Part shown: one piece after another, positions 48,578-62,218 of the stretch | Numbering within the stretch: position 1 is the first letter of the stretch | Layout: every line of letters starts with the position of its first letter | Source of the DNA: Nipponacmea schrenckii | Taxonomy: Eukaryota > Mollusca > Gastropoda > Lottiidae | Assembly: GCA_030562195.1 (NCBI GenBank) | Contig: CM060200.1 | Span: 22,421,023 to 22,485,022, forward strand | Direction: 5' to 3' | DNA: 64,000 bases | The notes under the pieces: model-generated | What the model was told of the DNA's origin: nothing | The model's database searches: none | The model's input: the letters and a program-made list of their open reading frames with translations, nothing else | Made by a program: the position numbers and the translations under genes

Positions 48578-51500
48578 TTAAGAATCTATAATGTGATAAG
48601 GTAAAATAGTCAATTTTTGTCTATAATCCTCTATATTAGTAATATATGTCCTTGTGGGGTCTTCTATAGATTGAAATTTCAAACTATTATCACTAGTTAC
48701 TTCTTTTTCATTATTAATACACATATCTTCTCCTTTCTTTCCTTCCACCTGAAATTTTTTTGAAAAGAATAAGGCCAATAAAAATTGTAAATTAAGAGTT
48801 ATACTTGACATTCATATGAATTGATTGTTTACTATAGCTATTAGAAGGACAAGTCTAATTTGACAATTTTTTAAATTAAACTTTAAAAAAAACATCACTT
48901 ATGCATGCGCGTTTGTAATTTGCATGCCTATTTGACACATTTATGCCAAAACAAGGGGAATAACTTGAAAGGTAACAAGATTCCAATACAATGAGGGTAA
49001 ATAATATCAACAGATGATGATATGGACTAACCTGTAAACAAAGTTTTTTCTGTTCATTATTCACATATTGTTGGTACCAGTCTATTAATTCTTGATGGGT
49101 TATTTTTTCTAACATACTGATCTAAAAATATTACACCTTTACAATGTGCATCAGATTTTAATACTGAAATGGCAGTCTCGAAATCGGTGGAATTAAAAAT
49201 AGAAAGCATAGTTATCCTTTTACAAGCCCTTGAAGGAGATTAAGAAATCACAAGTGCTCTTTGTCTACAGATCAGAATATAAAACAAACCTCTTTATCTC
49301 TCCTATCAAATACATAATATTCTCTACTGATTTCCCCCCATAATCTATTTCCTTCATCTTCTAGTGTTACTTCATCTATTAATTTATTGGTAATTACAGA
49401 CTTCACCTACATAATATATTATACAAAATAAAATAGTTCAGGATCAAGGCAATGTCTTCAGTGAAACATTGCTTGTTACTAATCTTATTATTTAAAATAA
49501 ATATAGCCACCAACATCCCACCACAGAATACTATCCAACAATTATGCATTTGCATAAGACCAGCTCCAGAAATTTGAATCATCTATATACTTTTCAGACT
49601 TGTCATGTGGTGAAAAAAAAATGAGAAACAGTACTAGAACTGTAATTACTTACTAAACTATTAAATTCATCTTCAGTCATATCTGTCAATATTTGTTGAA
49701 AGTCTTGTAGAAAATTATTGATATGATCATCTATTGTAGATAAACTGAAAAAACAATTAGTTCTGAACTTGACTCAGTGTATAGAAAATGATTGACAATA
49801 CTAACTATCTGCACAGTCTATTTCCAATCTCCTCTAACATCTGATACAACTCAATGGTTGATGTGTGTCAATTTTTATAAAATTCACAAAAATATACCGC
49901 TTGTTTGCTTAATTATTTATAGAATATATCTCTCAAATTATTTGTTCCCTGCATAGCATATTTTGGCAAATATAACCAAATCTGATGAACGATAATATTG
50001 CCATTCTCAACATGTGAAAATAATACTGAAATTGAATATTCAGATAATTATTTTGAAAAACTTACCTGAACTTCTCAGCTTGACTTTCAACTGAAATTTG
50101 TAAACCTAAGATACCGTTATTTAGTCGGTTATTTGCACCCACACTATATCCTAGCTGATGTTTAGTTCTCAAGACATCAAAACATGGCTCCTTCATACGA
50201 TTCTAAATATAAAGCATATATATTAGGAGTATATTATGGTGAGGTAACGTTCTTTACTGTTAGTTTAGTCTTCAACACTTCCAGAGAGCTATTTAACATC
50301 TTGCATGCAGATATTACAACATCAGTGGTGCATTTTGTTGAAAGACAAGAAAAAAGAAATCAGTAGTTATATCGTAATGCAAGTTAAGATACCAATATTG
50401 ATAGAAGAAATTTAATGAAAAACAATAACTTACGACTAAGAGTTCATTCAATACTGAATGATAGATAGAACCTGGTACTGATTGATAATAAGCTATAACA
50501 CATGAATTATTATCATCTTTATTAACCCCTTCAACACAACAATATATACTTTTCTTATCTACTTCTCTATAACTTCTCTAAAATAAACATGATGTTAATA
50601 ATAAAGTGTAGTATTGAAAATCTGTTTAATTCTGTATGATTTACAACCCATCCCTTTTTCTCTACTTTGTGTATGTTGTCAGTTGTAATAAAATGTCATA
50701 TGTTCACCTGTAAGCAATTCAAATTATTTATTCAGAAAATTAATTTCTAGTTTAGCCTTACCTTTGGCTTTAAATGTTTTTGTGGAACAGCTGATTGCAA
50801 TTTATTTTTTAACATATCTCCAATGTGTTTAACTTCCTGAAACATTGAAAGATGTCTTATGACAGAAACTGTCAATTATCTTCACCAATTATTAGTTTTT
50901 TATTAATATAAAAACATATGTAACTTTATCATTATATTAAACTTTCATCTTTTATGAAACATTACAAAAAATTTACAAGTAAAACCTGGCACAATACATA
51001 CCTCTTTGTTGAAGTTACCATATATAAAAGAATCAATGAAGAGATTTTGACGTAATTGTAACATAAAGGTATCTAGCATTGACTGTGTGATAGAAGATAA
51101 ATGTTGGTATCTATCTGGTACTGGTTTATAATTTGTTTCTAATAATGACATCTCTAACATTCTGAAATATAAGATATTTAGTTTTAAATAAAACATTACA
51201 TTTCGTGTTCTATAGTCTGTAATGTCTGATCTTTAAATTTCAGTTTTTTTAAGACAATTCTTTCCAATTAAAATGTACCACATCTTGTGAATATTTCACA
51301 AGCTTATCACTACAAAAATTCAATAAATCATTAGGCCCTAAATCTAATGTAAATACATGGAAATAAATAAAAAAAACAACTTACTTTGCAAGTTCATAAG
51401 GCTTTATCATCTCATTATAGTATGCTTTCTTTAACTGTATTTTTACAGCTTCAAATAAATCAGATGTACAACTAAAATGTTCTATATTATTTAATATAGC

Positions 51501-54500
51501 TTTTAAAAATAGCTGAAATAAAAAAAAAAGCCTTTCAATAACTTCAATGTACAATTTTTTAAATAAAGCCTACAAATTTCTTAATAATATAATTATGATA
51601 AGCAAAACAGAAATATTTGTCTTTACTTAGTAAACTTACTGATAGTTTGTGATTAAAGCCACTTAATGATATTAAAACACCAGTTGGAAATCCTTCTATT
51701 GAATATCTGAAATAAAAATACATAGTATTGTTCTTTCTGGTTTCTACTATACAAATAATTCCCACTGATTAACTTTACATCAAACCTCACCAATTAGAAA
51801 ATTTATATTCTGCACATTTTCTCTCGCGAATACATACAACCAAATGTGGTGTAGCCTTACTTAAGGCAAATTTTACTGGCAGTAAAATGTAAAACTTACT
51901 CATAGCCTGCTATTACTGCTGGATATACTGTTTCAGTTATATTTTGTAGTAACAAATTAATAAATAAATCACATAACACAGCACTGAAATAAAACATCAA
52001 AGCAAATATCACTTATACACTATTACTTAACTTATTGACCAATGGTCCTTTAAGTCAAAGTCACACAATTCAGTTATGCACTCATTCATAAAAGAGAGTG
52101 GAAAACTTGACTCATTTTACCTATGATCAAGAAAATATTAGCCAAGCTAAAAGTCATAAGAACAATGGCAAAAAGAATTCCAACCAATAAGAACATCATT
52201 TGACATCACTCTGGTGTCAATAAAAATATGAAATGACTTACTTTTGTATACTATCAAACATAACAGGACTAGTTAATCTTAAATATATACACCCTGAAAA
52301 ACAACAATACAACTATATACTGTAGAGCTGATTATCCATGATAAATTTCAGATAAATGATCAGAGTTCATATTGTAAACTTAAGTTATAAAGAAAAATCT
52401 ACCTTTAGGGACATCAAATTTACAATCTTTTTTAAACCATACTTTGCAACCATCATCTTCTAATATAATTTCTGGGTGCTGTGAAAACAACAATTGACTT
52501 ACTGTTAGTAATTGATCTGTATTCTCCTTTACCATTATGTTTTATTATTTACTCCAAACTAAGCTAAGATTCTATTGATGATAAAAGCTTGATTCTAGGC
52601 CAATAATATTTTATGAGATCATTGCACATCTTAAATTGGAGGTAAAAGCTAGAGTAATAAAAATGATTTAATATACCTGTGTAGCTGTTTCACTGGAGAT
52701 ATTGAAATCAGAAGCTGAAAAATAATAAATAAATAATAATAGTTTATTCATAATAACATAACAAACACTGATTAGATTTCCTTTTGAGAACCATTTACTG
52801 TAATAATGTCCGCTTGTGTAATATGGATTGCATTGATATCATAAAATATGAAAATAAATCATGAACATACCTATATATTCATTATCTTCAGGTAAAAATA
52901 AACCTTTGTTATCAGGAGCATCTAAAAGAAAAAAAAAAGTTTTGTATAAATCAAGTTTTAAACGTTTTAAATTCAAAATATATTTTCTTTCATGAAGGTA
53001 GAAAAAGAAGCTACATTAATATGGACATATGAAAATAAAAAGTTGTCAATATCAGAATATATAGAGATACAATAAATAACATAATATTCACTTTTCCATC
53101 GTTTTATCCATTTAGGATCAGTATCTGAAAATATAAAAAAAATACAATGTATAACAATTTTTGAATTTGATGTTTTCAGTAATACCACTAGATGAACTGA
53201 CTATGTGTCTTGGATAAATTAAGCAAATTAAGTTTGTATTTCTATCAAAATGTTTACCAGAAATGTTGAATTTCTTGCAAATTTGTTGCAAATTTCTGAA
53301 CTTCTGAACAATTTATATATATATATTATGGTACCTTTCACACAATATTTAGTGCCAAACCATTTCTCTTCCTTATCATAAATACAATCATTGTCAAAAG
53401 CTTTAGTACGTAATATAATGCAGGCTTCATCAGGAATTAAATTCATTGTACATTCTTCTATTAACTGAAAATACAGGTATTGTATTATGTATAAAAGGAC
53501 AAAGAATCTTGAACATATTTTCAGGCCATACATTTATATACATGTAATAAATATTTTTTCATCAAATTTTATCAACAAGTGGTTTCCTAGCAAGATACAC
53601 CCACTTTAAAATATATTTTCTGTTTTAACACAGGCAAAAACTCTAAGATTATTTAGGTTTAATCCAAGTTCTCGTCAATATAAATGTTCACACCAAATTT
53701 CATTAAAATCAGATGAAAACTGTATTGTCTATCGCAATCACAAGCTGCGTTTTGACTAAGTCAAGTGCAATAACTCAAAAACAGTGTCAATTTCAAAAAA
53801 TGTCAATTTCGAACTTGACCAAGATGACATCAACTTCAATGATCACACCAAATTTCATTCCAATCAGATGAAAACAGTTGTTTCTATCGTGTTCACAAGT
53901 CTATTTCGACGCAATTTGACTTAGTCAAGGCCATTAACTCAAAAAACGTTCACCCAAAAATTGTCACAATCAAACTTGTCCAATATTTCATCAATATAAA
54001 TGATAACACCAAGTTTCATTTACAGCAAATGGAAATTGTGATATCTATTGCGTTCACAAGCCAATTTTGAGGCGTTTTGACTAAGTCAAGTGCAATAACT
54101 CAAAAACCATTCATTGCCAATTTCGAACTTGTCCAAGATATCATCAATATAAATGATCACCTCAAGTTTCATTCTATTCTAATGAAAACTGTAGTCTCTA
54201 TCGCGTTCACAAGTCAATTTTGACGCGTTTTGGCTAAGTCAAGTGCAATAACTCAAAAACCATTCATAAAAAAATTGCCAATTTCGAACTTTTCCAAGAT
54301 CTCATCAATATTAATGATCAGAGAAAGTTTCATTCAAATCTGATGAAAACTGTAGTCTCTATCGCGTTCACAAGCCAATTTTGGCGCGTTTTGGCAAAGT
54401 CAAGTGCAATAACTCAAAAACCGTTCATCGAAAAATCGCCAATTTCGAACTTGTCGAAGATCTCATCAATATTAATGATCACAGAAAGTTTCATTTAAAT

Positions 54501-57500
54501 CCGATGAAAACTGTAGTCTCTATCGCGTTCACAAGCCACTTTTGATGCGTTTTCACTAAGTCAAGTCTAATAACTCAAAAACCGTTCATCGAAAAATTGC
54601 CAATTTCAAACTTGTCCGAGATCTCATCAATATAAATGGTCACAGCAAGTTTCATTCAAATCAACTAAAAACAGTAGCCTCTATTGCGTTCACAAGCAAT
54701 TGTGGACGGACGAACGGAGGGACAGGGGTGACGAAAAAAAACAATGTAAAATTTCAATTTATCTCCTAAGATATTTATCAAAAAATTATAAAAATACCGA
54801 AAATAAGATTATATTGACAATGATTTGAAAGTTATCTAGATGTATATCAGTACTATACTTACCTTTTCATTCCAATCATATATCAAATGTCTACCAGTAA
54901 TATAATGTTCTATAGGAAACATCTGCATATTTTCACTCAATTCTTCAACATAATCAATTGGTTCACCCTTTAAAGACAGTATATTATAAGTCTAGTTTTA
55001 GATATTAACTATCTGTGTGCTTTGTGAAACATAGACTTTAGAATTTCCAAATGGTTTTGGAATTTTTGTGTAAACAAGATTGCAACAATGATTACACAAT
55101 ATTTACATCACATGCATAATAAATTACCAAAGAACATAACATACCATTTCTTTCCATCTAAATTTATTTTCTTCTATCAATTTCAACTCATCAAATATAC
55201 GTCTCTGTGGTCCCTCACTTTGTAAAAGACCAATATATTGAAAGACAACCATTAACACCTATTTGTTAAAGATATATTTTGTAGTTATTAAAATTCTATT
55301 CGAAGAAAAGGAGATCTTTGACAACAAAAACATATTCATCGCATTTTGATTCATCCTATTTAACACTATAAATATATATGTTTATTTGTGTTTAATTGAT
55401 TCAATAGAATAACATTTACCTCTTGTATTCTTTGAAGACCTTGATCTGTTAACGTTATATTAATAGTAAAACCACTACAGGTAGAATTATTATCCAGTCC
55501 ATTATAACTACTACCACCAGACAAACCTAGTGCTAATGTTCTGAAAAGAATTCACTCATTAGAATTATATGTACCATCTTCTATCAACATGCACTTGCAG
55601 CACAGTGATTCTTCTGTCGAATCTTTATGATAATACAGCAGATTTGGTCCTTTTCATCACTAAACTCAATAAAAAGCATACAATAAACTTCCAGTCTGTT
55701 CCAAAGCCTGGAAAACATGCAACTTACTTGTTTTTTAAATATGATAATATGCTGCCTTTTCCTTCATGAGTTATCAATGTTGACAGATACTCTAATGGTT
55801 TACATCTACAAAATATTGAATAAATCTTAAATAACCACTGATACAAACAGAAGATAGTATATGTTCTTTTATCATATTCCCGATATGGTGTTTGACTGAC
55901 CATTATACTGTATAAAAATTTCAGTTTATGGGCGTGGAAACAAGATTGATGCTTTTTATATCTAACCAATCATATAGCAGTTTAGGTGAAACAGAGACAA
56001 GAAAGGGGTGAAGAGAACACATTGTTTATTGGACAATATTCAACTATGAATACGTAATTTCTTTTACTTGTGTAACCACGTCCTTGAGGAAGTAAGAAGA
56101 ATGATGCTGTATATTAAGAAGGTATATGAGATATATATTACAGTAAATATCAGATAGCTACCTATAATGCTGTGATAAAGGTGGAAGATACCAAATTATA
56201 TCTAAACTATGCATATTTTCTACAGAACTCACTGTAAAAAATATACATTCTTATTTTAAAAAAAGATCCTAGTTTCACAGATAAAGTTTGAATGGACTGA
56301 CTTGGAAAAGTGTTTTGTTGAGTGTTTGGAAATGTTGAGCCAATGATTTTTCTATTTTAATACATTATACATTAATTCTTCCATACTCTAATAATTCTAG
56401 TCTGCTATCCTACCTGTATAAAATCTTCTGAATTCTGATGTTTTAAAAGGATCCTAAAACAAGAAAATTCTATATACTAGCATTCTATATTATCAAAAAA
56501 TCAAATTAATTCATCAAAGTTGATTAAATCAAAGCAAATCCTACCTTTAAATGATGGAAACTAGGCTTGGGTTGGCCACTAAAAAAAAAGAAGAATCCAT
56601 CAAACATATAATATATATTTAGAATTTATATTACATATTTACATCAAAATAAAAGCTACAGCAAAACAATAGTGGATATAAGGTAAGCTTATATACAGAA
56701 CTTACTTATTTGGTAAAGATGAAAAGGAATCTCTCACATATTGTTCCAGAGTGTCTAAACTATCTGAAAAGATAAAACATAATCTAAGGGATCCAAAAAA
56801 TTGACAGTCAACATTTCATGAAAAAAAATTCTGAATCCAGTTAAAATGCAAAAATGAGGCTTGAAGTTTTGCCAATTTTATCTATAATCTATAATATCTT
56901 TCAGGAACTAGAAAGGCATGGAATTGTAAACTGAATAAAAACTCTTTTTACCTTTAGATTCAATAGCTAGTGTCATATACTGGGCTGAATACATCTTCTT
57001 ATAAAACTCTCGCAAATTCTCATAAGTATTGACACCTCTTTCCTCAGGCAGTGTCTTTAGTGTTTTTAAATTACCTGAAATATTCAAATACCGTATAAAT
57101 CCATGTATAATGCGCAGGCAAATCGATGTTGATGATCAGCCATTTTGTCTACCTTCATTGACATTCGCGGTAAAATTGATTTGTGTAAAAGATCGAATTA
57201 TGATTTTAATAATGGCTCAATATGATTATTATCTATAAGGTTAATATTTATTGTGAAAAATTTGAAGAAAACTTAAATGATATAAAGTTAATTTTTGTGT
57301 TATTTGTATGGAAAATATTACATGAAGACGAGAGGTACCAAAAATAATGATCACGGTGCAAGTATTTTGGATGGCTTTTATAGTAGGAACAAGACTATTT
57401 CAACAAAACAAAACATCAAATCAGATTTCCAAAATCTAACAAATGGTGAAATGTAATAAAATTTAATAAAGCTATCATAAATCTTAACTTACCACACAAG

Positions 57501-60500
57501 AATTTAGCCATTGGATGTCCCTTTTTAGCTGTTAATGATACAATTTGATTAACCCTATCATCATCATTTGGTACAGACATCTGAAATTCTATACACAAAT
57601 ATTTCATTGAGTTTAGTCAAAAGTCGAATTCATTTATATTTCAGATAAGTATGGAAGGGAATAGCTGCCATAATTAGATGCAATGAAGAAGTGTTTAATT
57701 CCATTGTAATACGTCAAATGACATGTGTGATAAAACAAGATACATTAATATAAAAAACATATGACAACTTTTGTTAAAGTAAATTGTTTTAAAACAAAAG
57801 TTTTATGTTTAACGGTAAGATCACTCTTGTTTTTGTAGAATATAATATTACTAAATACATTTTACATTAGATGTATGTCACAAACCCCCCTCCATAACAC
57901 ATTGGTTATTTGTCGCATGCAGTTTCTCCAATTACATTTCACTTTTGTTGGGTCAACAATTTATTATGCATAACATTTTCGATTTCTCATTTAAGTTCTG
58001 TTGTTGAAGCCTTTGCTTAAACTGTCTCGCTGCTAAAGCCCCTTTCCAGAATATTTTTTGCTTTGCTTTATTTTTTGGTATTTATCTAATTGGACACATC
58101 ATTTGGAAATAAAAATATAGTTCACCGCTTCAAGAGATAATCAAGACCCTTAATTTAGATACTTGTACTTAGAAGACAACATAAGCAAGGTCGTGGAGCT
58201 ACTGAAACAAGCTGCATCCCACCTCACTTCAAATTCCGAGGTTTTGTCTGAGCCAGAAAACCAGTCACAAACCATTGATAAGGAGTCAACTAATAATACT
58301 AATAATACTATCCCTCAAGAAATGTGTCGCCTGTTTTCACTTTATAAGGCTAGTACTAGTACCGAGGCCTAATAGTAGTAGTGGAATTGAGAGGAGCCGA
58401 TTTTTTGGTGGCAGCAGTACCAGTAGTAGTAGCTTTTTGTGGGGGGGGGGGGTGTTTTCTGGCACAGGCAAATCATCGGAATTTGAAGTGAGGTGGGATG
58501 CAGCTTGTCTTAGAAACTCCGCGACCTAAAAATCAGATGTGTCTAAATAGATCAGTGGAATTCAACCTTTTCAAGCAATGTCCCCATTTTTTGGTTAATG
58601 AAAAGTTCGCGTCTCCTATTTCATTTCAAATATTGACTTTAAAGGCCTTGCATTAACTCTCAAACCATAACATGTTCACAGACACAACAGTTTTTTTTTT
58701 TTTTTTTGCGATTATATGTTGTTCGCGTGACCTAAAAGTTTTCCGACATCCCCAAGGTTGAAAACCACTGATAAATGATAAATGCCAAAAAAATAAAGAA
58801 AAGAAAAACAATTCTTAACCTGGAAAGGGGCTTTAGCAAAGAGACAGTTTAAGCAAAGGCTTAAATAATCGAACTTAAATGGGAAATCGAAAATGTTATG
58901 CATAATAAATTGTTGACCCAAATAAAGAATCATTATTATTATCATGGAAATTGGTGGCGAAAATTCATTTACCGTCTGTCATGAAGAACAAGACTATAAA
59001 TTCCACTGGGAGCAGTTCCTATATGATTTCTTTTTTTTGGTCACGTGATGGTCATGTGATGAACGTAAAAGATACGACAAAATAGATATGACAAAAGTGA
59101 AATGTAAAAAGAGAAACTGCACGCGACAAATAACCAGTGTGTTATGGAGGGGGGTTTGTGACATACATCTAATGTAAAAAGTTTTTAGTAATATTATATT
59201 CTACAAAACAAGAGTGATCTTGCCGTTAAACATACAACTTTTGTTTTAAAACAGTTTACTTTAACAAAAGCAGTCATATGTCTTTTGATATTTAGGTATT
59301 TTGTTTTATTACACATACTATTTGACTAATTACAATGGAATTAGACACTTCTTCATTGCATCTAATTATGGCAGCTATTCCCTTCCATAGATAAGACTTA
59401 GAAGTTAAAAGGTGAAAAGCTACCTATATAAGTTTATAAGTTTTATTCAGCTCTCATAATCATTAATTGATTGAAATCTAAAGAAGCTGCAAGTAGCAAA
59501 AATGACGTCAGGGGACTCTTAGAGAAGGTATTTTCTCACAATTATTGGCTGGATTATGTCTCTACGCATGGTAGATGGAGTTGATATGTCAGGTGATGAT
59601 TGGATCACACACATGCATGATCTGATACGTATACATCTGTGGATAAATGGACAAAAGGAGTCTGGGACTAATAAACAGATTATTCAAATAAACTTTATAA
59701 AGACAGAAACCTACCACTATCCACAGCTTGAACCTCTCTATCAACACAATCTTCACGTAACAAGGGAGATATAAAAAAGTTAGCAAACATATCCAATGAT
59801 TTCTGAAAGTTCTTTTTTTGTACTTCAAAGTAAAACAGTGTCTGTAATATAAAAAGAAAATAATATCAATCTGCATTACATGCACAGAAATTTTTGTCTC
59901 CCAATCCACAGATGAATAACATACATGTTAAATAAATGTATATATATACCCTTGTTTCTTTATTGTTTGTATTCATTATATTCCTGATGATGATGTGAGA
60001 ACCACATTGAAACGTTGAAAGTAATAAAATCAAGAAGTATCCATCCATAAAATTGTTGTATTTATCTATTTCTGTGCTTCTAATATGCCATTGAAAGATT
60101 ATTAACATACATGTTAGCTCTCTTCAAAAGATAATTTTGATTGTATTTCTATTAAACCAGCTTGTATATGAGAGATATTTTCAATTCACATATAATCCTG
60201 ATAAAGTTTTTGGTCAAAGTGTAAACTGTTATAACATTCGAGCTAAAACAATGTCCGCCTCCTAAGTAGATCTTAAATGATATATATCCTAACTATTATA
60301 CTAGTACATACTCTTTCACAATCTGTCCAGGCATTAGAATAACCACCATGTTTTCCTAAATAATCATCCAACTCATTTTCTGCTGGATATTTCTCACTGC
60401 CCATAAACACCACTGTTAAATTATAAACAAAACTACATCAATATTTAGTGTAATCATTACACTTTGAGTCAATGTGACTCAATAAAAGTCTAAAAATGTG

Positions 60501-61689
60501 TTTTTCCTCATCAGTGCTAATCAACAAAATGTAATAAAACTTACTGTGTTCAAGAAAATGGGCAAAGCCAGGAATATCATCAGGATCACAAAATGATCCA
60601 TTACCAATACATAGTGCCGCTGCTGACTGAAAGACAAAAAATATGTTAAAATGTGTCCCTAAAACCAGAAGCATGGACATATTATACATAAATGAGGAAT
60701 ATCTTATCTTTAATAGAAAATAAACCTTGACAAACCTTCCTTTCACCAGATTTTTTTTTCTTTTCTTCATCTCTTTCTACAGCTTCTTCCATTTCTTCAT
60801 CTTCTTCTGATTCTGATCCAGACATCTCTTCTTCATCATTACTTTCTTCTTCACTCCCATCCTCCTGACTTGCAGCATGACATTCTTCAGCTCCAGATGG
60901 ATCTGATATCAATAATGCAGTTAAGCCATTTTCCAAATGTATTACCCTTAAAACAAATGAAGAGATAACTTTTACACTTTTCATTCTTGAAAGATGTAGG
61001 GTTTGTGGGTATAAAAACATATCTGTGATGTTCATTACTTTCTGAAATGCTTAAAAATCTTCATCTTTTAACTAATAACTGTAACTGAGTAGGCTATAGT
61101 AAATTATGAAATCTGAGTTATCAATGACAATACAATATGATTACATGATAAACAAACCTGTATTCTCGATTATCATTTAGTGATTTGATTATATTCATCT
61201 TCTGGAATTAAAAAAATTTTGATTTCATTTCAATTGAAAATGCAATGCTTTGTATTGTTGGGTTTTACGTAGCAGTGTTAGGTACCAGTGTTTGCCCAAA
61301 GCCCAAAACACCCAGGGACTTAGCATCAGTGTTAAAATTAGTGAAAATACTGCAAGGAATCCTCATTAATAAATTCTATGGACTCTTGCCATTTGTAACC
61401 CTATTACTTACAATACTAGAAACCTTGAGTAGAGTCAAAATAAATAGAAGCCTATCTTTCCTGCCTAGCCTACTTGACCTCCGTCGAATTTGACCTTATC
61501 ATAATTAGTACATACTTTCTGGGTAATTGACAATGTTGATCTTTGAGGAATAGATATATTATGGCATTGAAATGCTCTTTTCAACCTTTTTTGATGAGGC
61601 TGATTTGGTCCACATAAAAACAGGCGAACTGTCAGATGAACACGTGGGGTATATTTACGGAAATGACGAAGTAGTTTAGTCCCGATCAT
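48578..61689 (-). CDS. NRDC: nardilysin (M16 metalloendopeptidase)
   Basis: Zinc endopeptidase that cleaves at basic residues. Thirty-three exons join in phase: 61516-61689, 61158-61201, 60736-60946, 60545-60626, 60312-60412, 59715-59841, 57493-57588, 56952-57074, 56706-56763, 56545-56578, 56414-56453, 56162-56231, 55728-55805, 55420-55540, 55145-55258, 54863-54967, 53335-53464, 53092-53124, 52871-52921, 52677-52714, 52403-52478, 52242-52293, 51900-51983, 51640-51706, 51385-51512, 51002-51161, 50762-50836, 50434-50577, 50066-50202, 49654-49744, 49290-49406, 49032-49121 and 48578-48748. The protein is 1073 aa (human about 1150). The N-terminus is basic and presequence-like (MIGTKLLRHFRKYTPR). 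An acidic stretch (EEESNDEEEMSGSESEEDEE) marks nardilysin rather than insulysin. The zinc motif is HFLEH (166-170), with the third ligand Glu247 exactly 76 residues later. LITHEGKGSILSYL and the ending LPYHII also match. Its introns host elements A3 and the foldback. Confidence 0.96.
53575..54733 (+). mobile_element. repeat-cored element, copy A3, right end truncated
   Basis: It starts acaagtggtttcctagcaag, then tacacccac. It holds the same ~165-180-bp core units as A1 (aagtcaagtgcaataactca, tctatcgcgttcacaag). It stops at ggacaggggtgacgaaaa, without the palindrome and GTGGGCGTATAAAA end. It sits in the NRDC intron between the 53335-53464 and 54863-54967 exons, in the opposite orientation to the gene. 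Confidence 0.85.
57650..59389. mobile_element. 1.74-kb foldback element with long inverted repeats
   Basis: The ends are long inverted repeats. The left arm from tatggaagggaatagctgcc pairs with the right arm ending ggcagctattcccttccata, with about 90% identity by eye over at least 90 bp, and pairing continues inward to about 58085 and 58770. A second inverted repeat lies inside (58189-58240 with 58475-58526). The right arm has about 150 extra bases near 58925-59085. Both ends are flanked by gataag (57644-57649, 59390-59395), a likely target-site duplication. There is no transposase ORF. A G-run lies at about 58440-58452. It occupies the NRDC intron between the 57493-57588 and 59715-59841 exons. 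Confidence 0.85.
59945..60105. repeat. dispersed repeat, copy 2 (partner at 25675-25835)
   Basis: Same ordered blocks as the DPYD intron copy, including 'gtgagaaccacattgaaacg', 'ttgaaagtaataaa' and 'gtgcttctaatatgccattg'. Confidence 0.8.
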
Positions 61690-62218
61690 TGTGACGTAAG
61701 CAATCTGGATAATCAAGACAACCAAGCGCGAAGAAAAATGCAAAACCAAATGACCAACTTCTGCTACAATAACTAATCACCATTTAGGAGCCTGAGGCAA
61801 ATTGATATTATCTTTTCAATTATCTAAATTATTCTCATGATACCAAGAGAAGAGCAATTTAAACTCGGAGGTTTTCCAAACCAACTGATCGCAACGACGA
61901 AATGGCCATGTTTTGAGTTGATTGCTTTTTTGTCACGTGATCGTAAGGTCAAAAGTCATAAAACGAAAGTAGCAACGGTGCAACGATGCTTATTATGAAG
62001 TCTATCATGCTTTATACGTAATGAAGTTTAAAACTACTTTTGCATTAGTTTTATATATGATGTCTGGTCAGCTTTGGTAGGAAATGACTTAAGTTCTTTT
62101 TGACTTTTTTTCTACTTTTTTTATATGCTACCTTTAAATTGTGTTTCAGACACTGTATACAAATATGGAAATTTCATATATATTTGTATAATAATCTGTT
62201 GTACTCTTCTTTTCTAGA
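61690..62218. promoter_or_regulatory. shared upstream region of NRDC (-) and the ZNF451-like gene (+)
   Basis: 529 bp between start codons. It contains tcacgtgat (61934-61942, E-box core CACGTG). An acceptor-like ttttctag directly before the ATG at 62219 suggests that the ZNF451-like gene has an upstream non-coding exon in this gap. Confidence 0.5.

Noticed and set aside
57029..57238. Plus-strand open frame in the NRDC region
   Set aside because: It overlaps the antisense of an NRDC exon and intron; it is a shadow frame.
61690..61749. Longer NRDC N-terminus beginning near 61749
   Set aside because: The upstream in-frame codon there is TTG, not ATG. The first ATG is at 61689 and already gives a presequence-like N-terminus.
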